Part shown: piece after piece, positions 12,405-25,434 of the stretch
Layout of the letters: each line of letters opens with the position of its first letter
Numbering within the stretch: the first letter of the stretch is position 1
Source of the DNA: Parasponia andersonii
Lineage: Eukaryota; Streptophyta; Magnoliopsida; Rosales; Cannabaceae
NCBI GenBank assembly: GCA_002914805.1
Contig: JXTB01000610.1
Location: 144,925-208,924 of the forward strand
Length of the DNA: 64,000 nt
Reading direction: 5' to 3'
Made by a program: the position numbers and the translations under genes
Notes under the pieces: model-generated
What the model was told of the DNA's origin: nothing
What the model saw: the letters and a program-made list of their open reading frames with translations, nothing else
The model's database searches: none

Positions 12405-15400
12405 TCATGTACTACCGCCCTGTTTGACCTTTAAGACAAGCTCCTCAGTGGTGGTTCCAATGATCTCATTAGCGCGTTTCAACCCAACACAGTAATAGCG
12501 TCCTACCGAATCCTGAACTCAAAACCTTTCTCAAATCAGAAAACGCATATTTCTTCAAGAACAGAGAAACAAAATCTTACATAGACTAGATCAAATGGCG
12601 TGAAACCATAAAACCTTAAGTTGGACTAAGATGAGTACCCGCCATGGCAAGAAAGAGAAGTACGCATTTGATCTTATAGGAATAGTTTGTTTTTCTCTCA
12701 TACCTTATTAAGTAGGAATTAATTATCAAACAAATATATTCTATGAAGTTTTCCAATAAATACGATGATCATTTTACATTTATCACCATGCTTGATTAGG
12801 GCTGTGGGAAGACTCACCCGAGCAACAATTCCCAACTTCTCTAACTTTTGAACAGCATCATCCACATCAAAATTACAGCGTTCATTAAACTCATCTTTGA
12901 TTAGTTCCTCACACCACCGATCCAGATCCTATTTGAAATGAGCTCAAAAGTCAACATTTTCATAAATGCTAGTTGGTACTCGATTTTTTTTTGGGGGGGG
13001 GGGGGGAGAGAGGGGCGGCTAGAAAAGAGCTCTAGGTGATGCATACCTGTCTAGTAGCTTTGCCCTGTTCCATCAATATGAAGAATGAAATGATTACCTC
13101 CTTGACCTGTAGATTGATTATTGTGATGTCCTCAGCATTTTGCAGCACGTAGTATTCAGCAATCAAGAGGTGAAACGTTCAAATAACAATGTCATGCAAG
13201 AGGAAAGGGTCGCTTATTTGTATCTCAAGTCAATAGATATTTTGCTGGTAAAAGTACAAATTCACTTGAGATGAAACAGAAAAGAATAGCAAAGCACGCC
13301 ACTTACTTCCTGTTGAATGACATCGTCGCATAGGTGAAGAAGTGTTCCCTTTCCGCTGTCTAGTTGTTTGTCATACATGGACTGAGTGATTAAGTTCTGA
13401 TATACAGCCATATTTTGCTGAAAACTGAAGAAAGTTAAAGAGAAATAGCCAACTTAGTAACTATGGATTCAATGAAGACTTAACGCCAAAATAGAAACAG
13501 ACCCACTCAGTTACTAAGCACACAGAGCCTGCTAATGCCATGTAAACGAAATACAAACATGCAATCACAGCCCAAGGGCTCATCATGATGATCAACCAGT
13601 GAATCTAACGAATTTTGCATCAGAATTGCACTAATCTGATGCAAACTACCCAACCACCCAAGGAGAGAGACCATAATAGAGATATACACAGCAATTTGAT
13701 CAGTTAAACTGTTCACAGAAACATGTTCCCACCAAATGATGATAACATATTTAGACCCGTGATCATGTGCAACACGCACAATGATTGAAGGAATAGCAAG
13801 TGGCCATATGCATTCCACTAATAAAACAAAATTCTGAACAGTACACTTACGTGAAGTATGTCTTAGCACAGTAACCAATCACACCAGAAAGAACAGCAAA
13901 AATGACCCAGAGATCAGCATTAGGAATTTCAAGTGAACTTACAAGGGCAACCTGTAAAGAAATAAATTGATCAAAAAAAAACAAAAACAAAAAAAAGGAA
14001 GAAGAAGAAGATTGCTCTACTCAAACTTCATTGCCATCTAAAATAAACACTGACCAGCCCAACCACAGCAGATACAAGGAACTTAACCCAGTCCATCGGA
14101 GTTAAGCCTGGATTTTTCTTCTCCGGCTGCAGAATGAAAAAGTTCCAACACCATGTCATCAATCATATACCCCGATACATATTTCAAGACGAGATTTTGG
14201 GGGGAAAGAGTTGTGAGAGAATGTGGGGCTCATTAAGGAGTTTATATTTAGAGGGCGAGTGAAGAAGATGAGGTGACTCACAAGAACTATCTCCATATCA
14301 GCCATTGGAATGTTTTTAAAATGCTTCACATATATTCCTCTTTCTGTATTTCCCTTGGTACTTGATCGCCTAGAGAATCATCAATCTTATCAAGAGACTA
14401 TCTTGTCATGGTTATACGAAACAAGTTTCGGAGAATAAATAACCAAATAACACACTAGAAATTAAACCAATTGCTCATGCAAAGGAAATATGAAATCCAA
14501 CACTTGCAAAATTGTTATCCATTTAACTTTCTCATACACAATCTCTTCTCAAGGTGTACCAAAAATTCCACAAAGAAAATATAAATTCTTGCTACATTAA
14601 GAAATTAAGAGAACTGCTTGTACCGTTACATTTGTTTGGAAAGCAAGAAATGTACTTCAGTTCTACCACACAAAACTTTGTTCACAATAACATTTTTAGG
14701 GGAAAAAACAACAAACAAACAACAATGACAACAGTACAGGCAGTACCTGTAAACAACAATTATCCGATCGAAGGTTGGTTCTTGGATTGTCATCTTGTTC
14801 AGAAAATTGGGTACACTGGAGGACACATCACAAATTTAAAATAAATAAATAAGTAAATAAAATTGTCAAGCCCATAGCATCACCATCAGAAACTTAACAC
14901 GATCAACCCAAATCAAAGGTGGGCTCTTAGGTTAATTATATCCTGTTTTAGGATTTATCATATTCAAGTAATCAAGAATGAGCAAGGCATAATTCAAGTT
15001 CTTAGAACAGTAACACACACCATACTAGTACGGTACATAAACACGGGCTACACAAAGACAGCCGACTAATATAAATACAATAAGGCAACAAATGTAAAAC
15101 CTCAGTTCCATATTTTCAAGCCTCTTCCTTTCAACATAGAGGTCATCCTGATCCGCATCAGGGCTAATCTCATCATCCTTCTTTGGATCTTTCTTATGTT
15201 GCCGACCTGACCTTCTCGAGAAAAGTTTTTCTAACCTGCAAGAGGAATAATAAACGAAGTACAAATAAAAAGAGGGGGGGAATCATTTTTTTTTTTTTTC
15301 ATATATATATANCGATCAATTCCAATGCCACGTCTAAAGATAACGTACTGAAGTAAAAACATGATAGAAGAATAATAGAAATTGAGAAGCAGATTATATA

Positions 15401-16319
15401 GAAATATATATATATATATATGGTTACTGAAGTTGAGAAAAAGTACACGAGAGCAGCGTAGCGTACCTTGTCAGAAAAATCTGGAATGTTTTGGCAAGGA
15501 TGGTCCTGAAAATATTTCCTTAGAAGGTTCTTGTCAAGCTAAATTGAGGGGCAAAGGAAAAAAAAAGAGAGAGAGAGAGAGAGAGAGCAAGAGAGTGTCA
15601 GTGTCAGCAAGATTCTTTGTTAAGTTGCATAAAAAGAAAAAGAAAAATAAGATGAACATATTGATTAGGAAATGGAAATGTTGGTGAAAGAAACAACCTT
15701 AGAGTCATCAACGGTGATAGGAAGATTGAGGAGATATTGGGCAGAAAGTGCGACTTCAATCTCGTCATCGGTGGCAATCTTGAAATTACTCTTCTCCATC
15801 ACCTGGAATAGGTAAGTGAGGAAATTCTGTTCCAGTACGTCAATTTCTTGGGGCGAGAGTTTTTGCTGCTCCAATTTCTGGGCGCCGTGTACTGGGTCAA
15901 ACAGGGAGTACAATTGCTGAAAAAGAAAAACCCTTTTAACTTCCCAGACTAATTGAGAAACTAATTAGTAATAAATACTAGTACAAGAAGAAGAAGAAGA
16001 AGAAGAAGAAGAAGAAGAAGAGTACCATCAAATCCTCGAATTGCAGAATGTACCAAGCACGGATTGTGTACTCAACTCTCTTGCAGAGCTTTAAAAACTC
16101 AGCTCGGTCAGAACTATGCTCTGAAAATATATATATATAGCTAATTACATTTGGAATTTTAAACAAAAAAAAAAAAAACAAGGAAGGAATGAAGCAAAAA
16201 CCAATGAGGTTGGCCAATGTCATGATGAGCTTGGGCTTCAGAATTGGTATGACGGACTCTCGCTCCAATCGAATCACTTCCCTCTCTTGTTGCTGTTGCT
16301 CTTGTCCTTCCTCCTCCAT
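12405..16319 (-). CDS. DUF3754 two-pass membrane protein, copy 2 (assembly-damaged)
   Basis: Tandem duplicate of the gene at 7205-11516 with the same exon order and phases. It starts [11 protein letters not shown] at 16319 and ends LKVKQGGST before a stop at 12405. Shared blocks include [41 protein letters not shown], two hydrophobic segments encoded around 13830-14140, and KLEKLGIV. Exon 6 runs from 15347 but breaks off after RRGIGIDR at a single N (15312). The remaining ~78 nt of that exon and the start of the next intron, present in copy 1, are missing, and exon 7 resumes at about 15236. The gene is therefore broken as written, but the sharp stop at an N beside poly-T and (AT)n points to an assembly fault rather than a real deletion. 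Function unknown, as for copy 1. Confidence 0.82.
12993..13006 (+). repeat. Oligo-T/oligo-G homopolymer tract
   Basis: Nine T (12984-12992) followed directly by 14 G, in an intron of DUF3754 copy 2. The T-to-G arrangement recurs at 20542-20570 and, on the minus strand, at 25435-25464. Confidence 0.7.
15312..15312. other. Single unknown base marking missing sequence
   Basis: One N lies between (AT)n/poly-T and the truncated exon 6 of DUF3754 copy 2. Comparison with copy 1 shows about 78 nt of exon absent here, so this N probably stands for a collapsed gap. Confidence 0.75.
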
Positions 16320-16323
16320 TTTC

Positions 16324-16412
16324 CAAATCCCCAAATCCCAAATCCACAAATCCCCAAATCCCAAATCCCAAATCCACAAATCCACAAATCCCAAATCCCA
16401 AATCCCAAATCG
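16324..16412 (-). repeat. (GGGATTT)-like array in the leader of DUF3754 copy 2
   Basis: About 90 bases of imperfect 6-8-base units, reading GATTTGGG or GATTTGTG on the transcribed minus strand. It ends only a few bases before the start codon at 16319, so it probably lies in the 5' untranslated region. The G runs are separated by ATTT, which is compatible with an RNA G-quadruplex. Confidence 0.7.
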
Positions 16413-16558
16413 AGCTCTGTCGAGTCGGTGGCAATATAAGCGCTAATTGAAAAATGCCCTATTTTGGTTGAGTAACCGAAGTGTCTAAGTTACCAAGATT
16501 CCCCTTTCCCCACACCCACACCCACAATCACAATGATTCACCTCTTCCTTTGGTTCTG

Positions 16559-16598
<40 letters not shown>

Positions 16599-17836
16599 AT
16601 CACCNNNNNNNNNNNNNNNNNNNNNNNNNNNNNNNNNNNNNNNNNNNNNNNNNNNNNNNNNNNNNNNNNNNNNNNNNNNNNNAAATGAAAAAGTTCATTT
16701 CCCCATGTCACACGACCAATATTTAACTAATACTAAATACAAGGAATAAAACAAGTAAAAGAATAAGTAAATAAATAGTAATAATTTATAATAAAATAAT
16801 AAAATAAAAAAAGGCACCAGGGCGGCGAACCGAAAAATAAGTACAATGGAATGAACGAACAATTTAATTGCAAGACCACATCCGTTTCTTTTAATTCTTA
16901 ACTTCAATTTAACGTAATTTCATTTAATTCAATTTGTTATTAGAATGAAAGAATAGGCGAAACATAATTAACCGCTTTACTAATTCCAACTTAATGCTAA
17001 TCTCTTCTCTTGTGCTTACTTCTCCTATCATGCCGTGATAACACAACACAACACAACAATTCTTTTTCTTTCCAAGAAAAAACAAAGCCAACCAAAATTA
17101 CATTTACAATATATAGTACAGAATATAAACGAAACGGAAACCACAACCATTTTTGTTAAATGTGTGGATAAGGAAATGATCACATTCACGGACTCCATAG
17201 ATATTCTTTATATCTCTCGCCTCGCCTCGCCTCAACTCAACTCAACTCAACATTTCAATTTACAATTACAGAGAGAGAATATACTTGTGGTTGAACTAAA
17301 TAAATTATTATTAGCGGTAACAAACAACAAAGAAATGGAATTCAAAACAGCTTATTCGCATAAAAGCATTCCCCCATAACATAGAAACTTATAGCCTCCA
17401 AATTTGAAGAAAGATAATTCCCAATAACAATAAATAGAGAAGAAAAATCTTCACAAAAATTTTGAAATAAATTAAAAAAAAAAAAATCTAACCTAAACTT
17501 AACCTAACCTAAAAAATAAGGGATACCCGCAATTTCTTTCTTTCAAAATCCCACCACCTGCCTGCCCGTCTACCATCTACATATGTACATATGGTGTTGA
17601 GTGTTCACTGTTGAGTTGGCTCATGTATATAGGTATATGTACAAAAACCTATCTCCCGCTTTCTATTTTCAGCTTCGCTAAGGTCTCCAATGACCTCAAA
17701 TTTCTCTTCCTCCTATGATAAACAAGTCCCCTAATTCCTCCTCTTACATAAATACTGCACTTGACAATCTTTCTTTCTTGTCTCCTTGAACCCAGCTCCC
17801 CAATATGCTGCCTTCTTCCGTCTTTGGAAGTCATCT
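16413..17836. other. Spacer with assembly gap; 3' UTR of NFRKB-like gene
   Basis: The left part is the promoter of DUF3754 copy 2, with an (ATA)n run at about 16560-16595 ending in 78 unknown bases (16605-16682). The right part includes the 3' untranslated region of the gene ending at 17837. Small simple repeats occur at 17218-17250 (CTCGC, then CAACT), and a 14-bp perfect palindrome CATATGTACATATG lies near 17580. No coding region seen. Confidence 0.6.
16605..16682. other. Assembly gap (78 N)
   Basis: Run of unknown bases directly after an (ATA)n microsatellite, upstream of DUF3754 copy 2. Confidence 0.98.
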
Positions 17837-19676
17837 TCATTGGTTCCATGATCTCAAGTACGGTTTTCCCATAGGATCTTGTAAACTGGAGTTCTGATGC
17901 GGCAAGCTCATCCATCCCATATCATCAGGCATCAAGGAAGAAGCTGCTTCACGCCCACTCATGTAGTCAAGTGAATGATTTGATTGTGGTAGAGCATTGC
18001 TGATACCAGGAGTAGCCCTACCCATCATTCCATAGTTCCTCGGTGGAATAAATTGCTCTGACGAGGCAATTGAATGATAAGCACTACTTGAACGTAATTG
18101 GTTACACTGCGATAGAACACTGAATAAACTCTGATCTCCACCATTCCCACCCCCCATGCTCTGACTGGGGACACTAGCACCACCTGACCCAGTCCATCCA
18201 CCACGAACTTGATGCTCACCAGGAAACCAGTTCTGTAATTCTCCACCATTATTTAAATGAGTTTGGAGAGGTGGTGGCATCCGGACGCTAGTGATAGCCC
18301 ATTCTTGGACATGGACAGGTGCCAATGACTCCTGCCTTGGGACTAACAACCTACCTCCATCAGAATATATGCTGTCAGGTATGTTTTGTTGTACGTAAAT
18401 ATCATTATCTCTCTTCTGCCCCTGCTCCAGTGGCAGTGATGGATGTGACTGCCCCTGAAAATGCCCAGCAAACTGACCATCCTGCACGAGCATACTGTTT
18501 GGTGACTGGAAGTCCAACCCTGTCTGTTTCTGCTCTTGATGGTACGGTAACACCACCTGGCCCTTAAAAAGAGATTGAAACAACTCATTATGATCTTGGT
18601 TAGAGTAAGAACCCAAGGAGCCATCATCTGATTTTCTAAAGTAAGTATCCTCAGAATGTCTACGCACCATATCTTTTCCAGTGTCTCCCACTCCCACGTT
18701 ACACTCCAGATCAATCACGTGTGTTTGTTGCTCATCATTCATTTTGGGATGTACAATTGACAATCCATCATCAGATGTGCATTCATGGCTTGCAGTGGAA
18801 TCATAATATGAATGTGAGATGTTACCTGCAGGCCAGACATCACCACTACCAGATAGCTGTACTCCCTGACTGATGGCAACATCAGCAGTGTTCGCGTTTT
18901 CTGAATACTCGGTCGGATTGAAAGTAGCATGATCCAGTTTAGAGACGGCTTGTTCCCCAGAATCACTATCCGTAGAGTTTAACTCTTCACCAGATGAAAA
19001 TTGCTCTTGAGATTGTTTCTCTGGGGAGCCAGATACAGACTTATCATCATGCTCCAGTGTATGAATGGGATCATCTTCAACTCCAATTTCTATCTGATCC
19101 TGAAGAGGGGTCTCATGGCTCTCACCGACCATGTCATCCTAAAATATTTGCATTACAGATAAACATGTTAAAGCAGTGTCAAAGTGCCAGTAAAGACAAT
19201 TGACTGAAACAGGAAAACGGTTGGGACAGGTTCAAAAAGAACAGAGCCGTAATCACAAACCTGTGCCAGCATCTTCAATCTTTCTTTCATCTCCTGCTCC
19301 AAAGACATCCTTATTTGCTGTCTCTGTGAATGCAAGTCTCTCCAGTTTGTAAATGCTGCTGGGAGAGCTTTGTTCGCTAATTTTATCCTAAAGGAATAAG
19401 ACTAAGCTCTGAGGACGGACTAATTGAAAAATTTCCAATGCTTTTTTACTTCTAAAAAAAGGTAAAAAATACATATATGTATTAAAGTCTTTTCGAAGAG
19501 CTAACCAGTGTTCACGCAACTTCTTCTGTTCTTCTTCAATAAACACCTCATACGGTTGTACATTAAAGCTATTAATGTTCCCCAAAACTCGGTTCAGAGA
19601 CCTGGACTGGATGCTTTTGCCTGACTGCTTCATATTCTTGACAATTTCATGTTGCTTCTTGCTAATCTGAAATAAA

Positions 19677-19712
<36 letters not shown>

Positions 19713-22700
19713 AAATAGGCACACAATCAGGAGTAGGCTAAACTCTGAAAGGAAAAAAGGAACAGCATAAGATTGCCATTATCCACTTAAACCTTGTGAT
19801 AACTTAAGAATACCTATAACAAAAAATCCCAATAACGCAAGATAAGTTTGACAATAAGAATTTAAGAACTTATAGCCATTATTCTAAGTAGTATTAGAGT
19901 TTTAAGTCCACCAGCATCTACAACTTCATTCTGAAGTATTACATAACATGCAATCCAGTGTCTCCTCGCACATTCAGCTATTGCAGGACAAACTTAACAA
20001 CAAGCAGTTCTAGTCTAATCAGGTGGTGTACCTCGTAGAAATCTATAGATATGAATTTATAAACTTAAAGTTAACTGCTTTAATCCAAAAGTTATAATAG
20101 ACTAATCCCTGAACTGAGGAAGGATTCAGTCTAGCCTGTGGAGTCACTGACTGGATTGCCAATGTCAGGGACTAAATCCCAACGGGTGTTTACAATTTAC
20201 AAAATAATCAATAAACACTAACCTTAAAATATGACATATATTTAGCACCGTCATTAGAATGGACATTTTGCTGGTGGTGCTTGTCTCCTTTCCTAAATTT
20301 TACTCCTACATCAAGCACACCGTCCGAAACAATCAGTGGAATCCCACCATTGTCCTTTAGAGAGCCTTTCTCATGCACCCTGACACCAGAAGAAATAGAA
20401 AGAAACTAGTAAGATTTCTTTACTGCTGAGAAAGATGAAGTATTTGCGAGTGATATTTGACTCCTGATCAGCACATGAACAAGCCACCGAACGACAATTG
20501 GGAAGTAAGCAAAACTCATGACCAACACTAGCCAATTAACATTTTTTTTGGGGGGGGGGGGGGGGGGGGGTAATTACCTAATTATACCCAGTAGTTTGAC
20601 CTATTATTCAATTTATACATTTCATTTTGCACATCATCTATATTGTCCTTGCAATTGTAAAAATGAAACAACACACATTCGGTATAAACCCCAGAATGAA
20701 ACACAATCAACCCCCACATCCATTTAGCAGGCTGCAGAATCCATGGCATAAAACGTCATAAAACTTCTCAGCTAAATAAGGTTGAAACTGTGTAAAATTG
20801 GCATGTGAAAGACAATAAGCTCAAATATAATGGAGAACTCTAGTCTTATATCTTATTTACAGTTTGTAAAGCCTAAACACAGCTCTTACTAGATTCTAAG
20901 TCTAAATAGAACTAAGGATTGAGTGCTCTAGTTAAAACAACAGCTCCATTATGAGACCCAAAAAAATCAAGAATTGCACAGACCACCCAAAAAAGAAAGA
21001 CAAAAAGATGAACAAAAATTTTGTTGAATCTAAAAACCAAAGGAGGAAACTTTTCTTCCTTTTTCTTTTTTTCACCCCAAAATGAAAATGATATATTTCA
21101 TAAAACAGAAACTTGAATTTCAAATAGGAAAGCAATGAAACGTATGAAAATCCATGGCTATCATTGATGCAGAATAGGAAAGTCCATGGCTATTACTACT
21201 ACCATTATTAATTAGGTTTTATTTAATTTTTATGTTATTTTAATTTAGAATAACTAGATCTAAGTTTCCTGTTTCTGTCAGTTTCTAGAACTCGTTTAGT
21301 TTCCTAGTTGAGTCCGGTTGCCTATCTATAAATAGGTCATCTATGACATTATTTTTAGTGTGTTATGAATGAATGAATGAATTAAGTTAACAAGTTTCTC
21401 CTTCTATCATTCTCTCTCTGAGTTCTAATCTCATAATGTCTTACGGCAAACCATACATTCAACATTTTAAACACTTCTCTAAAACTGCAAGAGATTCTAT
21501 CCTCTAGTTCCTATTTGGAAGGTATAATCCTCATAGACAATCAATTCATTTTAAGGCCACATTTACTTATTCGTAAAAAGAATGAGTTGAAAGAGAATGC
21601 AGGGGAATAAGAAACAATGAGAATGGAAGGCTATAATTCCCCTTCACGTGTAACTAATTGGTATGAAAAGGTCTCTTCTCATCATTTTTCCTCTCCATTA
21701 CAGATTAGTTAACAAATAGAGAAACAAAAAAACTGGAAAACCAAGGAATAAATTAATGCAGAGCGCATCTGACTTTCAAATGTTGCAAACAATAAAGAAT
21801 TTTTCATGATCTCGCTCGTAAATACATTATCAATTTTCAAACTGATGACACCATAAATACTTGAATTGGGCAATTGGGATTGCCCAGTGTGAATAACTTG
21901 ATTACCTACCTTTTCTTGAGGTCTCCACCTTTAATCACAGAAGAATTTTGGTTGTCACTACTACATGCTTTCTCATCTGCGACCCAAGAACAAGATTCGG
22001 ATGAAGCTTCAACATTGTCCTCAAGAACACAAACTCTGGAATCATTTGCATATGAGGAAATTCTTTTGTCCATATCATTTTTTGACCTGCATAGAATCGA
22101 TACACCGAAATGAGTTTGAAAGAGGCAAAAAAAAAAGAGGGGGAGGGAGGACCACCTGGGGAAATAGGAGAATCAAGTCCATATCAGTAAATATATGTCA
22201 GTATACTAGTTGAATCAAATACATTTTTCAATCTTTGCCTAGGAAATACTCAAGAAAATGGTCAAAATACTTTGAAGACATTAGTATGTTACTCTAATTT
22301 CAATATCGTGGAGCTACAGACACCAACTGCACCAAAATTTTATGTGAAGTGTTTTAAATGACACGATATTAAATCACACTAAAACTACAGATGGGACCAA
22401 ACTATCTAAATTCTGTAGTAGTAGATTTGTGTGGTTAAGAACTGCAACATCACTTGGTATAAAAATTGGTGCAAAAAGTTCGGTATCCCGAACAACTTGT
22501 AAGAATAGGACTCCATTACAAATAACTCATGCCATAGCAAGGGGTCAAAGAAAAGGCAAAGAAATGGAATACGATGCAGTCAAGTCTTTTAACCCGGGTT
22601 AAAACAAAGTGATATCACAATTTAAACCAAAAACAATAACAAATAGTAATTGCAGAAAAAGAGAGATAAAAGTATGAAAAGGTAGGAAAACAGAAAGGCC

Positions 22701-24926
22701 GGTGAATAAAGCGACAGACAACAATGACCATCCTCAAGTCACTAACTTTGTTCTCTTTCTTCTTTTTTCTTGGAAACCTCATTTCACCAAGTTGACAGTG
22801 GAAATTTGCCACTTCTAACGAATTAGTTTCACGTAAAAAGGCAAAACCTCATATATGTACACGTGTATATATATATATATATAGATGTGCATGTGTGTAT
22901 ATATGCATATACATGTGTATGTTGATAAAAAAAGAAAGGCAGACAAACTCAAGAGAGAGAGAGAGAGAGGAGAGGGGGGCGAGGGGGGAAGCATAGCAAC
23001 ATTAGGCATTAAAGGGTAATGACCAACCTCAATGATCTTGATAGGAAAAAAAAAATAAAAGAAACAGAAAAGAAAAGAATGCGATTAGAATTAACCTCCA
23101 CATCTTCAGCACAATTTCCTTTTCTGGGTCTTTCCACTTTTCGAATCTCTCCTTCAGCTTCAATAAATATCCAATCATACTGCCAGAAGCATGGAAATAT
23201 AGCAATACTCTGTTCAGGGAACGACAACCAGTTTGACAAACAACTAAAAGCTTTTGGAAGAAGTTCAAGATTTTTACATACTTATGATGATATTTATGCA
23301 AGTCTGCATAATATGATTTCTTTTCTGTCTTCAAACACTGATCTTGCTGAAGAATTGCATCAGGATGAAGATGGCCTGAACAAAGCGACGCACCCCTGCA
23401 ACCAAACAATCCAGAAAGATTTACCAAAACAAACTATGGACTGGAGTCATCTAAGAAGAAAGAAATTCTTTGCAAGGACCGATAGACCACACAGTTCTAA
23501 TGACAGAAGCTCGAAAACCTTGGAAAGAGTAAAAGTAATAACTGTTTACAATGTATCCAGCATTGCTGCCAAATACTAGTTAGAATAACAAGGAAGATGC
23601 AATAGAGAAAATCACTTCTTTAGCACTAAAACAAGTAGTGGTTAAACCCAGTAGTGACACAGCTCAAACAAGCAGTGACTACAATTATACAACATAAAAA
23701 GTTTGGAGTAATACTTTCGAGAATGTGTAACTTTGGGAATTCCAACTATTTGACCTCTAGTCTAGTGAGAGAAAAGAAAACATGTAGCTTGCTAAAATCC
23801 CAAATTGGTTTTGGGTGCATTTGCTTGCACTCTTGAACAGGGCTCCTTCACAACCCTGACCATGAAGTCCCAAAATATTGTGGTTGGCTCTCACCTTTGT
23901 TGGTCCAAAAATAAATGTTCCTCCAAGCTACAAATGACTCTATTGCCTGAAAGATTTTTATTCATTTTTATTCTCCAATTCTTCTGACAAAAATTTAGCT
24001 CGAAGCATTGCCTAATGTTACATACTTCCACTCATAATATTAGCCTAAATCTATTTGGAACACAGAAAACTATCAACAAAAGTAAAAAAGAAGGAAATCT
24101 GAAACATTTTAGAAAAGGAGGGACCAAGTGCCAAAAGAAGGATAGGACTTAGGTTAAAAACATTTGTGGCAGGACTTGACGAGGGAAAATTCTTCAAAAA
24201 CCAGTAAAAAATAGTAAAGCGCGTCATTGTACCAACAGACGGAGAAGAAAAGAGAAAAGAACCATGTCAAAGACAAGAGTAAAATGCAATGTTCATTAAG
24301 TTGAGGATACAGCCATGGGCATGTACGATAAGTATGTATAATAAGGGATTTGCAAATAAATTTATCATGTAAGAATACTTGCCAGTTGAGAGAAGGGCTT
24401 CCAAAATGAAAGTTATCCCCAGCTAGCAGTGCTTGCAAAACTTGCTCAGCCTCTGGGCCTCTAGGAAGAAACTGCATAAGATGGTTTCTCTCACTTTCAG
24501 ATAGACAAGTCTCCCAGACCTACAATGTGAAGGGAAAATGCAGAAACAAGCTAAGCAGACAGCATAGTCTATACGCAACGAATTATTGCATAACCATGAA
24601 AAAACACCTACCTCATATGAGAGAACCTCCTTAAGATTTTCCAATTCAAAAATATCCTGAGGAACAGCACAAACATCAGCTGTAATATTGTGGGCATGAG
24701 AAGAAACCATAAAAGGCTTCAAGTCTCTCCAATTTATGCCAATTTGTTCCCTTCTAGCAACGACTCTTTTCTGATTTCCATCCCACTCTAGAGAAATATG
24801 AGATTTAAGGTTTGAATTATATTGCGGTAACCCTGTATTCCTCCGTTTTGCTTTATGCTGCTCCCTTCCGTAGCAGCCTACGATACTGGTACTATTCAAG
24901 CGTTTTCTCCACTGATCAGCTGCCAT
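17837..24926 (-). CDS. NFRKB/INO80G-like nuclear protein with DEUBAD domain
   Basis: Nine coding exons close in phase: 24926-24612, 24519-24383, 23395-23282, 23179-23096, 22086-21910, 20379-20223, 19666-19506, 19387-19261 and 19138-17837. They encode 857 residues. The N-terminus (MAADQWRKRLN, then SHISLEWDG) and the block EVLSYEVWETCLSESERNHL followed by QFLP correspond to the DEUBAD domain of NFRKB-type proteins. In animals NFRKB is the INO80 chromatin-remodelling subunit that binds the UCH37 deubiquitinase. Plant relatives are At5g13950 and At3g45830. The middle is basic (GISKKQHE, KLREHW), and the last exon is a long low-complexity Q/S/N-rich tail with no known domain. Intron 2 has a GC donor (GCAAGT, 24382-24377). 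At least one further 5' untranslated exon lies upstream, ending with a donor near 25812. A direct role in an INO80 complex is inferred from the family, not shown here. Confidence 0.85.
19680..19711 (+). repeat. (AAT)n microsatellite
   Basis: About ten ATA/AAT units in the intron between exons 6 and 7 of the NFRKB-like gene, just before the acceptor on the minus strand. Confidence 0.8.
20542..20570 (+). repeat. Oligo-T then 21-G homopolymer tract
   Basis: Eight T followed by 21 consecutive G within an intron of the NFRKB-like gene. The length is unusual for an assembled plant sequence and may be inaccurate. Confidence 0.75.
21190..21480 (+). mobile_element. Possible LTR fragment
   Basis: The stretch has a TATA-box-like CTATCTATAAATAGG near 21320-21340, then a (GAAT)n run and a CT-rich tail, which is the usual look of a plant LTR U3-R-U5 region. 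It lies in an intron of the NFRKB-like gene. I found no clear TG/CA ends or target duplication, so this is tentative. Confidence 0.35.
21555..21713. mobile_element. MITE-like element, second copy
   Basis: It begins GGCCACATTTACTTATTCG and ends TCTCCATTACAGATTAG. It shares the order TTCGTAAAA, AATAAG, TAACTAATTGGTA and CATTACAGATTAG with the element at 7813-8005. No coding capacity. It lies in an intron of the NFRKB-like gene. Confidence 0.5.
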
Positions 24927-25434
24927 TGGCGCAAGTCTCAAAAGAATTTCCCGCAGAACATCAAACTAACATCAGAATATGGGCTTGATTGTGTTTAACT
25001 AGCACCGTCCTTCATAAGCAATTTGACAACTACATTCAAAAAGCATACTGTAGTGATCTCCAGCAAGTTCTTAGAATTTCTAAAAAAAAAAAAAAAAAAA
25101 GAGAAATACAAATAGTGTCCAACTCTTTACAAGGCCAAAAAATCACATTTAAGGCATATAAAGTGTATGGTAACTTGAGACAAATTGTTCAGCTCCATAG
25201 AATACAAATGTGCACATAGAGTTTAAATAATAATAAATCACATGGTCAGACAATGTACAATTGCAACATGCATTATTATTACAAGATATGTCATACCAGT
25301 CCCATAATTTTTTTTTTCCCTTTTTTTCCAAGATATTCATCCAGGAAGTAAAATAATCAAGACAAGTAAACGCAATAATTAAAACTGATATAAGTTTCCA
25401 CTCATATTGTTCGGCTGATTATTCAAACCCCCCA

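Noticed and set aside
16324..16412. Interstitial telomeric repeat
   Set aside because: The units are GGGATTTG or GGATTTGT, not the plant telomere unit TTTAGGG, and they are confined to one leader.
16159..16446. [12 protein letters not shown] repeated peptide upstream of DUF3754 copy 2
   Set aside because: This is translation of the GGGATTT-like leader repeat; there is no in-frame ATG before the true start at 16319.
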